Made by a program: the position numbers and the translations under genes | Shown: one piece after another, positions 5,365 to 11,290 of the stretch | How the letters are laid out: each line of letters begins with the position of its first letter | How positions within the stretch are numbered: position 1 is the first letter of the stretch | Source of the DNA: Spirochaetaceae bacterium | GTDB taxonomy: Bacteria; Spirochaetota; Spirochaetia; Treponematales; Breznakiellaceae | Assembly: GCA_031279965.1 (NCBI GenBank) | Contig: JAITHM010000011.1 | Span: 1 to 11,290 of the forward strand | Reading direction: 5' to 3' | DNA: 11,290 nt | Notes under the pieces: generated by a model | Seen by the model: only the letters and a program-made list of their open reading frames with translations | Database searches by the model: none | What the model was told of the DNA's origin: nothing

Positions 5365-8300
5365 TCAACCCACGTCATGCACCGCAGGCAAAGCCTGGGG
5401 AGGTGCGCTTTCAAGCTGGGCAAGAAGCTGCCGTATGTTTTCAAGGGCCTTATCGTAATCAAAATTGTGAATAAGTTGGTATAATCCAGCCAGAAGCTGG
5501 GATGCTTCTTCGCCGTCACAGGCTGTGCGGCTCAATTCGTCGGCGTAGCGTTCCGCGTTTTCAGATGCGCCGAGCTCGCCGGCAAGGGTCTGTTCGCAGT
5601 ATGCCATCAGGTTATGCAAGGCGGCGGTTAGTGATGCGCGGTCAAGCACGAGGCGCTCTTCCGATGGTTTTGCCCCCAACGACATTGCACGCATTTTACC
5701 GGCCAGATCCCGAAGTGACGCGCAAAAGCCTTCGTTTTCATGGGTGCAGAACGCCCCATTGCCGGCTTTTGCCGCCTCTTCCAGCTTGAGCGCCCATGAA
5801 CAAAGTTTTTCACAGCTTAATCCTGCAGAAATGCCTTTTATCGCATGACTTTTAATTGCGTAGGCGTTCCAATTTTCTTCCGCGCAGAGGCGGGTTAGCT
5901 CATCCGCGTAAAGATATGCTTCATCACAGAATTGAGAGAGCATATTGATGTAGATGCGCTCATTATTACGCAAAAATGAAAGGCCTTTTTTAACATCAAG
6001 ATCTTCCAGTGCGGCAAGTTTATTGATCAGTTCCTGATATTCCCCGGAGTTATTAAACGTTTCTTCATTTCCATCAGTATATACGATTTTTTCTTTGGGC
6101 AGGAATTTAAGAATAATTTCGCTAAGGCGCGTCGATTCAATTGGCTTTGAGATAAAGTCATTCATTCCTGCCTGCAAGAAATAATCACGCATACCGGCTA
6201 TGGCGTTTGCCGTAAGCGCAACGATGGGAACATCTCTAAACCGTTCCGTTGCAGGGTCTGAAGCAGTATATAATTTTCGTATCATCTTTGTTGCCTCAAC
6301 GCCGTCAAGTTCAGGCATCATGTGATCCATAAAGATAAGATCATACGCTGTTGACTTTATTTTTTCGACGGCTTGAAGCGCTCCCTGAGCGGTATCTGCG
6401 ACAATGCCGTGAATTGAAAGAAAGCCGCAGGCGACAGTCAGATTGATAGAGACATCATCAACAACAAGAATTTTTATATTTTCTTTAACAATAAAGTTTA
6501 CTTTTTGCTCTTTTTTTACCAGAGAAGGATCGCCGCGCACCAGCGGCAGTGTTACCGTAAACGTGCTTCCACAGCCATATTCACTTTCGACAGCAATGGC
6601 ACCGCCCATCATTTCTATGAATTTGTTCGTGATGGCAAGCCCCAGCCCTGTCCCCATGATGCCGCGGTTTTTTTCTATATCAACCTGTTCAAAAGCAATA
6701 AATATTTTGGAAATGTCCTCTTTTTTAATGCCAATTCCGGTATCGTGCACCGTAAAAACCATGTATTCCTTGCCATCATCTTTGCACAGATACTTTGCAT
6801 CAAGATTGACCGAACCTTTCTGGGTGTATTTTATCGCGTTCGTTACCACGTTGGTGATAATTTGCCGGATGCGAATTTCGTCACCATAGACCACTGCAGG
6901 AAGCTTTTCTGAAAACGTGTGAGTAAATACAATAGATTTTCCTGAAGCGGTAAAAACAGCAAGCGAACATATATTTTCATAAAGATCAAAAAGATTAAAA
7001 TGAACAGAAACAAATTCCATTTTACCAACTTCGATTTTTGAAAAGTCAAGTATATCATTGATAATCTGCAGCAGTGCGTGAGTCATTTTGCGTATATCAG
7101 CAAAATAATTTTTCTGGGTCGCATCAAAATTATCTGTGTGGATAAGTTCGCTCATGCCGATAATGGCGTTCATGGGAGTTCTGATTTCGTGGCTCATTGA
7201 CGCAAGAAAATTACTTTTTGCGCGGTTGGCACGTTCAGCTTTGTCGCGTTCAGCTTCCGCTTTTTCCTTTGCGTTTACCAAGTCATTATTCAGCGATTGT
7301 ATTTTGCCGCTTAGATTATCGCGGATTTTTACAAATGCAGCCTGCATACTGCCAATCTCATCAGAGCGGTTGTCCGGTATTGCAACAGAAAAATCTGCCG
7401 CGGCAAGTGCTTCGGCAATATGTTCTGCTTCTTTAATTGGTTTTACAATGAAGGTGCGGGTAAGAAACGCCACCAGAACAGAGGACGCGATAAACACTGC
7501 CAATGCAATAAGCGACATACGGATAAAAAATGCGCGGACTTCGGCAAGCAGTACTGAAACAGGAACTGTTGTAACAAGATGCCAATCAGCAAGCGGAATA
7601 TAATTTGCACAGACAATTTTTTCATTGATTACCTGGGCGAATGAATCAACACTTAAAACTATTGTTTGGTAAGCTTCAATTTGTTCTTCCGTAAAAAAAT
7701 TGTCGTTAAGAATTTTCGCATGATCATTATTCGTGATGTATAAACCTTCTCTGTTAAGAACATACGTTGACTGTTGTTTGTACCGGTTTTCTTGGGAAAT
7801 AATGTCATTAAGAAATTTAATTGTTATGGTGCCATACATAACCCCGGCACTAACGCCAGAATCATTAAGCACATCAAGTGCTATGCTGGTAATAAGATCT
7901 CCGGTTGTTTCACTGATAAAAGGCGGAGAAAACACAATGCCGCCGTGCGCCTGCTTTGCACTGATGAACCAGGGACGCTTTGTGTTGTCGTAATCATCGG
8001 CGGGTATTACCGTTTCATTGGTGTTCACGTAAAATCCGCCCGGTTCATTCCAGCGATTGTTGCTGATACACACAATATGGGTGAAATCCTGCTGAATCCG
8101 GCCAATACGCTGGAGCATTGCACGCATTTCAACAATGTTACGAGCGTTTGGGGGGCCGCCGTTCATGTAAGGCAGCACACTAATAGAAGAGAGTTTGATG
8201 CGTTCTGACCAGGTATTGAAGTTATCAAGTATCATTGCGCGGATGTTGCCAAGCCCTGCGTTCATTCCAGAAAGAGCGCGTTCGCGCAGAATATCAGTAA

Positions 8301-8409
8301 CGCTGTTGTAGTATATCGAAAAAAAAGCTGTTGTAATGGCCCCAGCAAGGACAAGAAATATCAGCGTGATGGTAATTGAAAGAGACGGTTTATGACAGGT
8401 TACACGCAT
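5365..8409 (-). CDS. Membrane hybrid sensor kinase (dCache - HAMP - HisKA - HATPase - REC - Hpt)
   Basis: A 1014-residue multistep phosphorelay kinase. TM1 is at 11-33 and TM2 at 294-318; between them is a periplasmic dCache_1 sensor with Y140-x4-R145-x-W147-F148. HAMP is at about 317-368 and a Lys/Glu/Ala coiled coil at 370-400. The HisKA phospho-acceptor is His407 (SMSHEIRTPMNAI). The ATPase has an N box with Asn520 and Asn524, G1 DTGIG at 556-560 and G2 GTGLGL at 586-591. The REC domain has Asp651/Asp652, phospho-acceptor Asp695 (FMDHMMPELDG), Thr733 and Lys755. The Hpt domain has His855 in HAIKG. A helical tail (916-1002) follows. All catalytic residues are present, so a full His-Asp-His relay is expected, but no partner regulator is in the window. 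The ATG at 8409-8407 lies inside the end of thyX (10-nt overlap). Confidence 0.95.
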   Translation of the reverse strand: MRVTCHKPSLSITITLIFLVLAGAITTAFFSIYYNSVTDILRERALSGMNAGLGNIRAMILDNFNTWSERIKLSSISVLPYMNGGPPNARNIVEMRAMLQRIGRIQQDFTHIVCISNNRWNEPGGFYVNTNETVIPADDYDNTKRPWFISAKQAHGGIVFSPPFISETTGDLITSIALDVLNDSGVSAGVMYGTITIKFLNDIISQENRYKQQSTYVLNREGLYITNNDHAKILNDNFFTEEQIEAYQTIVLSVDSFAQVINEKIVCANYIPLADWHLVTTVPVSVLLAEVRAFFIRMSLIALAVFIASSVLVAFLTRTFIVKPIKEAEHIAEALAAADFSVAIPDNRSDEIGSMQAAFVKIRDNLSGKIQSLNNDLVNAKEKAEAERDKAERANRAKSNFLASMSHEIRTPMNAIIGMSELIHTDNFDATQKNYFADIRKMTHALLQIINDILDFSKIEVGKMEFVSVHFNLFDLYENICSLAVFTASGKSIVFTHTFSEKLPAVVYGDEIRIRQIITNVVTNAIKYTQKGSVNLDAKYLCKDDGKEYMVFTVHDTGIGIKKEDISKIFIAFEQVDIEKNRGIMGTGLGLAITNKFIEMMGGAIAVESEYGCGSTFTVTLPLVRGDPSLVKKEQKVNFIVKENIKILVVDDVSINLTVACGFLSIHGIVADTAQGALQAVEKIKSTAYDLIFMDHMMPELDGVEATKMIRKLYTASDPATERFRDVPIVALTANAIAGMRDYFLQAGMNDFISKPIESTRLSEIILKFLPKEKIVYTDGNEETFNNSGEYQELINKLAALEDLDVKKGLSFLRNNERIYINMLSQFCDEAYLYADELTRLCAEENWNAYAIKSHAIKGISAGLSCEKLCSWALKLEEAAKAGNGAFCTHENEGFCASLRDLAGKMRAMSLGAKPSEERLVLDRASLTAALHNLMAYCEQTLAGELGASENAERYADELSRTACDGEEASQLLAGLYQLIHNFDYDKALENIRQLLAQLESAPPQALPAVHDVG

Positions 8410-9233
8410 GCCAGTTTCGCTTCGAAAATTTCCAGCGCCCGTTTATCAAGTTCTGAAGGTTCTTGCGCGTTTTTGAGCCGGCGTTTAAGCTCGCTTGCTT
8501 CTTCCCGGGAAAAAGTTACTGCGCCCAGGATATGCCGTTCAAACGATTCACAGGCGTACGGGGCAACTTTTTTGGTTATCTCAAACAACGTCTGAGCATA
8601 AAGCCGTATTTCTTTTTGTGCGTGCGCACCAAGCCGTAGTTCAAGAAAATGAAAGAGGTTGTTCAGATCTATCTGCCAGTAAATTTCGGTATAGAGGGCA
8701 AGAGGCAGGTTCACACGGGCAATTTCCCGGGCAAGCCCCTTGTCAATAAGTTTTTTATAATCGTCGTAGGCGGTTTTTTGCCCGGCGCTTAATGTTGCCC
8801 GTATTTCTTCAGCCTGGACACTTTCGAACGGAACGGCGGCGCGGGCTTGTTTGTTATCAGAACTTTGCGGAGCGACATCTTCCGGCGGTGGCAGATAAAA
8901 ATCGTCCTTCATAACCGAGTAACGGCCAGAAATCTCGTTTAAGCGCGCAGTTCTGTGGCGCACCCATTGCCGGGCAATAAAAATGGGCATTTTGATGTGG
9001 AATGTCAGTACAACCTGTTCAAACGGACTTGTGTGCCGGTTTCTCAGCAAATAATCAATAAGCCCCGCATCCTCACGCACGGTTTTCGTTCCCGCCCCGT
9101 AAGATACTCGCGCCGATTGGACAATACGCTCATCAGAGCCCAAATAATCAACTAACCGGATAAACCCCTTATCCAAAACGGGGAATTCTTTGTCCAGAAT
9201 CTCTTCTGCTCCCGGTGAAATACAATGTGCCAT
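8400..9233 (-). CDS. thyX: Flavin-dependent thymidylate synthase ThyX
   Basis: A 277-residue FAD-dependent enzyme that makes dTMP from dUMP with methylene-tetrahydrofolate as carbon donor and NADPH as reductant, releasing tetrahydrofolate. The ThyX signature RHRTARLNEISGRY lies at 92-105; it contains RHR-x7-S with Arg92, His93, Arg94 and Ser102. HTSPFEQ at 67-73 and NLFHFLELR (192-200) with AQKEIR (205-210) are further conserved family segments. The C-terminal 40 residues are charged and helical. Length is slightly above the 220-260 common for the family because of the region around 116-150 and the tail. The ATG at 9233-9231 fits a nearby promoter with a very short leader. It is the first gene of the operon that continues into the hybrid kinase. 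Confidence 0.97.
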   Translation of the reverse strand: MAHCISPGAEEILDKEFPVLDKGFIRLVDYLGSDERIVQSARVSYGAGTKTVREDAGLIDYLLRNRHTSPFEQVVLTFHIKMPIFIARQWVRHRTARLNEISGRYSVMKDDFYLPPPEDVAPQSSDNKQARAAVPFESVQAEEIRATLSAGQKTAYDDYKKLIDKGLAREIARVNLPLALYTEIYWQIDLNNLFHFLELRLGAHAQKEIRLYAQTLFEITKKVAPYACESFERHILGAVTFSREEASELKRRLKNAQEPSELDKRALEIFEAKLACV

Positions 9234-9250
9234 ATTAGCCCCCGAACCTG

Positions 9251-9281
9251 AGTATATCCCGCCCTTTTATCCGGCTGTCAA
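9251..9281 (-). promoter_or_regulatory. Sigma-70-type promoter of the thyX operon
   Basis: On the minus strand a perfect -35 box TTGACA (9276-9281) is followed after 19 nt by TATACT (9251-9256), or after 17 nt by GATATA (9253-9258). Transcription would start near 9244, leaving a leader of roughly 10 nt before the thyX ATG at 9233. It is the best promoter match in the window and probably serves the whole thyX-to-rimO operon. The boxes are seen; use is inferred. Confidence 0.65.
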
Positions 9282-9284
9282 GTC

Positions 9285-9475
9285 GGCAGGACAGGGCGAG
9301 CGCATTTTGCGGGTGTGCCCGCAAAAAACGGACTATCCGCTGCAAGTCCTCGCTTCCGCTTAAAATATGGCTACCAAAAACGCATAAAGGGCGCAGTCCG
9401 ACTGCGGTCTTTCATAGCTCAAGCCCGCTACTACGGACGCAGCGTAAATAGAGCTATTATGTGCCGTTTGTTCGT
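9285..9475. other. GC-rich gene-free element with several inverted repeats
   Basis: Between thyX and the small lipoprotein gene there is no credible coding frame. The stretch holds: a perfect 9-bp stem TTTTGCGGG/CCCGCAAAA with loop TGTG (9305-9326); CGGA/TCCG around 9329-9339; a 6-bp stem CGCAGT/ACTGCG with loop CCG (9392-9406); and ATAGCTC (9414-9420) pairing with GAGCTAT (9451-9457), inside which CGCT (9426-9429) pairs with AGCG (9441-9444). No arm is followed by a proper T-run on either strand, so simple terminators are unlikely. It looks like a dispersed intergenic repeat, a small mobile-element remnant or a structured RNA. Copies elsewhere in the genome cannot be tested from here. Confidence 0.45.
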
Positions 9476-9509
9476 ATACAAATATTTTTAATTCTGTTAT
9501 TCACATTCT

Positions 9510-9860
9510 TCAAAAATAGGAAATTTCTACGATAAGAACATTATCGTCATTGGCCAAAAAGGTGGTTTTATAATTATATTTTGGAGGATTATAATATTTT
9601 TCAAATGCAATATATGTTATATCAATACCGGGTGAAAAATTATCGGCTCCATCCAAAGTATATTTCTTAAACATTTGTTTTGTATTATAATTATTTGTTT
9701 CCCAATACCCAATGTTAAATTCTATACCAGGTTTTCCGGTCAATCCTGACAATTGAATTGTTTTTACATTTGCAAAAGCAATGTCATCCGGTTTCCAATT
9801 ATTGTCATCACAACCAGCAATTAAAGCGCCAAGAAATACCATGAAAACCATCTTTTTCAT
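9510..9860 (-). CDS. Small AT-rich lipoprotein of unknown function
   Basis: A 116-residue protein. The N-terminus MKKMVFMVFLGALIAGC has a standard lipobox IAGC with the lipidated Cys at 17, followed by Asp-Asp-Asn-Asn. An Asp after the cysteine influences sorting in some bacteria, though rules for spirochaetes are not settled. The rest is rich in Asn, Tyr, Lys and Phe, with alternating strands such as VKTIQLSGL and VLIVEISYF, so a small beta-sandwich is plausible. I do not recognise a family. The ATG at 9860-9858 is chosen over an upstream TTG at 9875 because GAGG (9870-9873) sits 9 nt before it and the signal peptide begins there. Base composition is clearly more AT-rich than in the flanking glyQS and thyX genes, suggesting recent acquisition. 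Confidence 0.72.
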   Translation of the reverse strand: MKKMVFMVFLGALIAGCDDNNWKPDDIAFANVKTIQLSGLTGKPGIEFNIGYWETNNYNTKQMFKKYTLDGADNFSPGIDITYIAFEKYYNPPKYNYKTTFLANDDNVLIVEISYF

Positions 9861-9978
9861 TTTATTATACCTCAAAACAATCTTTTAGAGTGGTAAATTC
9901 CAAAAAATCAATAAATGTTATGGTATATTTTTTAAAAATTTAGTTCTAAAAATGAGAATTTACTACTCATAAGTTATT
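9861..9978. other. AT-rich intergenic spacer
   Basis: No gene is visible here. A weak 5-bp hairpin (ATGAG 9952-9956 with CTCAT 9966-9970) is followed on the minus strand by TTTTT and could be a poor terminator for the fragment upstream. No convincing promoter for the small lipoprotein gene was found, although the stretch is so AT-rich that weak -10-like boxes abound. Confidence 0.4.
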
Positions 9979-10165
9979 TTAATATACATCTTTAATTTTG
10001 TCAAATTCTTTATACCAAAATTTTTCCAAATCTGTTCTTATGATATTATTTTCGCCAACATTAATGCACAATAAGGCAAAATGACCCATTGTTTGTCCGC
10101 TTCCTTGTTGAAAAAGCCAACTATTACCATAAAGTGGCGGCTTGAGTTGTTTTCTTAAATCGGCG
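9979..10165 (-). pseudogene. 3' remnant of an unidentified gene abutting glyQS
   Basis: A minus-strand frame is open from 10185 down to the TAA at 9979-9981, but it has no usable start: the only ATG is internal, 37 codons from the end, and upstream the frame runs into the end of glyQS. The translated part reads like a real protein: ADLRKQLKPPLYGNSWLFQQ, then GSGQTMGHFALLCINVGENN, then IIRTDLEKFWYKEFDKIKDVY (shown in pieces). It is about 62 residues after the glyQS stop. Aromatic and acidic residues are placed as in a folded alpha/beta C-terminus, and the codons are AT-rich like the neighbouring lipoprotein gene. The 5' part seems to have been lost when the islet joined glyQS. I do not recognise the family. 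Chance openness of AT-rich DNA would be unlikely, because such DNA is rich in stops. Confidence 0.55.
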
Positions 10166-10174
10166 TTACCGCCG
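10161..10174 (-). other. Hairpin spanning the glyQS stop codon
   Basis: The minus strand reads CGGCG-GTAA-CGCCG: a perfect 5-bp GC stem closed by a GTAA (GNRA-type) tetraloop that contains the TAA stop codon of glyQS. Outer AAA and TTT can add pairs around a bulged A. Only a short ATTTAAG follows, so a terminator would be weak; its T-tract may have been lost at the junction with the AT-rich islet. Confidence 0.4.
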
Positions 10175-11290
10175 TTTATAATGCTTTATTTCATCGCGGA
10201 TGCGGCCGGCAAGCTCGCCGCGCGGCACGCGCACCTGTTCCATCGAATCGCGGAAGCGCAGCGTCACATCATGCTTCTCTTTCGACTCATAATCGACGGT
10301 AACGCAAAACGGCGTCCCCGCCTCGTCCTGCCTCCGGTAGCGCCGCCCGATGGCCCCCGCCTGGTCGTAATCGGTAACAAACTCCTCTTTCAGTTCGGCG
10401 CGTATCTCGGCGGCAAGCTCGGCAAGCCCGTCTTTTTTCATAAGCGGCAGCACGGCGGCAGTTACCGGAGCAAGGCGCGGATGGAAGCGCAGCACGGTGC
10501 GCCAGTCGTCCTCATTGCCTTTATCGGCGACTTTTTCCTCGTCGTACGCGTCGCAGAGTATCATTAAAAGCGAGCGGGTAAGCCCGGCGGAGGTCTCGAT
10601 GATAAACGGCGTATATTTTTTGTTGCCGTCCTCCTGGTCGATGTACTGCAAGTCCTTGCCCGAATACTCGGCGTGGCGCGTTAAATCATACTGCGCCCTG
10701 TTGTGGACGCCCTCAAGCTCCTTCCAGCCCATCGGGAAAAGATATTCGATGTCGTAAGCGTCCTTCGCGTAATGGGCAAGCTCGTCCGCCCCATGCCGGT
10801 GCCAGCGAAGGAAGTCCATCCTGACGCCGAGCTTTTCGTAATAGTTCCAGCGGCGCTCCCGCCATGTTTCAAACCATTTTTCGTCGGTGCCGGGCTTGAC
10901 GAAGTACTGCATCTCCATCTGCTCAAACTCGCAGGTGCGGAAGATAAAGTTTTTGGTAACAATTTCGTTGCGAAACGCCTTGCCGATCTGAGCTATGCCA
11001 AAAGGCAGTTTCATGCGGTTTGACTGTATCACGTTTTTGTAATTTACATAGATACCTTGCGCCGTCTCGGGGCGCAGGTATATCGCGCCGGCGCTGCTCT
11101 CGACCGGGCCTATGTGCGTTTTGAACATCAGGTTAAACTTTCGCGTGTCGGTAAGCTCGCCGCCGCATTCCGGGCATTTTTTTTCGGCAAGCGCGGCGGC
11201 CGGCATCTGGTCGGCGCGAAAGCGCGCTTTGCACTTCTTGCAGTCGACCAGCGGGTCGGTAAAGTTTTCAACGTGTCCCGACGCTTCCCA
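10166..11290 (-). CDS. glyQS: Glycyl-tRNA synthetase, GlyQS (single-chain) type, N-terminus missing
   Basis: The frame is open from the window edge (codon TGG at 11290-11288) to TAA at 10168-10166 and gives 374 residues; about 75 N-terminal residues are missing. It is a class II aminoacyl-tRNA synthetase that charges tRNA-Gly. Counted from the window edge, the start WEASGHVENF is the usual text after motif 1. Two Cys pairs, C17/C20 and C39/C42, form a probable zinc site. The segment IYLRPETAQGIYVNY lies at 70-84, motif 2 AFRNEIVTKNFIFR at 105-118, and motif 3 ETSAGLTRSLL with Arg239 at 232-242. The anticodon-binding domain fills about 268-374 (FHPRLAPVTAAVLPL at its start). It belongs to the homodimeric alpha2 type, not the GlyQ/GlyS tetramer. 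The gene is visibly GC-richer than all others here, which may reflect codon bias of a highly expressed gene. Confidence 0.96.
   Translation of the reverse strand, partial: WEASGHVENFTDPLVDCKKCKARFRADQMPAAALAEKKCPECGGELTDTRKFNLMFKTHIGPVESSAGAIYLRPETAQGIYVNYKNVIQSNRMKLPFGIAQIGKAFRNEIVTKNFIFRTCEFEQMEMQYFVKPGTDEKWFETWRERRWNYYEKLGVRMDFLRWHRHGADELAHYAKDAYDIEYLFPMGWKELEGVHNRAQYDLTRHAEYSGKDLQYIDQEDGNKKYTPFIIETSAGLTRSLLMILCDAYDEEKVADKGNEDDWRTVLRFHPRLAPVTAAVLPLMKKDGLAELAAEIRAELKEEFVTDYDQAGAIGRRYRRQDEAGTPFCVTVDYESKEKHDVTLRFRDSMEQVRVPRGELAGRIRDEIKHYKRR

Noticed and set aside
7136..7603. 155-codon plus-strand open frame, and others at 6443-6889 and 7774-8208
   Set aside because: They are antisense to the hybrid kinase, whose motifs are complete across these parts. 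Their Ser/Ala- or Ile-rich composition follows from the coding strand.
8680..8960. Arg97 within the ThyX signature, where several homologs have Ser
   Set aside because: The RHR-x7-S core (Arg92-Ser102) is intact, and this position varies in the family, so it does not suggest loss of activity.
9305..9326. Perfect 9-bp hairpin as terminator of thyX-side or lipoprotein transcripts
   Set aside because: T residues precede rather than follow the stem on the minus strand, and on the plus strand the stem is followed by A-rich DNA; it is treated as part of a structured repeat.
9861..9875. Earlier TTG start for the small lipoprotein
   Set aside because: It would put five extra residues before the MKKM signal start and overlap the GAGG ribosome binding site; the ATG at 9860 is better.
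9952..9970. 5-bp hairpin followed by TTTTT on the minus strand
   Set aside because: The stem is short, AT-rich and has a 9-nt loop; in such AT-rich DNA it is close to chance.
10142..10567. 141-codon plus-strand open frame
   Set aside because: It lies antisense to the well-supported glyQS gene; high GC content keeps the opposite frame open. No family features.
1..11290. CRISPR array, insertion sequence or prophage genes
   Set aside because: No direct repeats with spacers, transposase, integrase or phage structural gene is visible on either strand.

Overview
The window reads as chromosomal DNA of a spirochaete, most likely a Treponema-like species of intermediate GC content. This is inferred from gene content: a RodZ-like protein with a spirochaete-style extended extracytoplasmic part, relaxed lipoboxes, ThyX, a GlyQS-type glycyl-tRNA synthetase and a large sensory hybrid kinase. 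No database search was possible, so the genus is an inference.

Layout from left to right. (1) Bases 1-737, plus strand: the 3' end of a helical, TPR-like repeat protein. Every other gene is on the minus strand. (2) Bases 721-1721: a small lipoprotein with an OB-like DUF1980/TIGR03943-type domain, coupled through a TAATG stop/start overlap to a family 6 (hypoxanthine) DNA glycosylase. The glycosylase overlaps the end of the TPR gene convergently. (3) Bases 1742-1884: tRNA-Pro(GGG) inside an extended leader/trailer stem, preceded by a large imperfect hairpin. (4) Bases 1893-2141: a small DUF2158/YodC-like protein. (5) Bases 2226-9233: a compact operon thyX - hybrid kinase - lolA-like - rodZ-like - rimO. 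Its junctions overlap or nearly touch (10-nt overlap, 45-nt gap, TAGTG, TTGA). A promoter with a perfect TTGACA -35 box lies directly before thyX. (6) Bases 9285-9475: a GC-rich, gene-free stretch full of inverted repeats. (7) Bases 9480-10165: an AT-rich islet with one small unknown lipoprotein and, previously unannotated, the 3' remnant of an open frame that abuts the glyQS stop codon. (8) Bases 10166-11290: most of a GC-rich glyQS gene, cut at its 5' end by the window edge.

Functionally the central operon mixes dTMP synthesis (ThyX), environmental sensing (dCache-HAMP-HisKA-HATPase-REC-Hpt kinase), envelope work (a LolA-like lipoprotein chaperone and a RodZ-like morphogenesis protein) and ribosome modification (RimO). 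The kinase has no cognate response regulator here, so its phosphorelay must end elsewhere. Nothing in the window looks like a complete new defence or mobile system. The most unusual parts are the tRNA leader/trailer stem, the structured intergenic element, and the AT-rich islet with its gene fragment.
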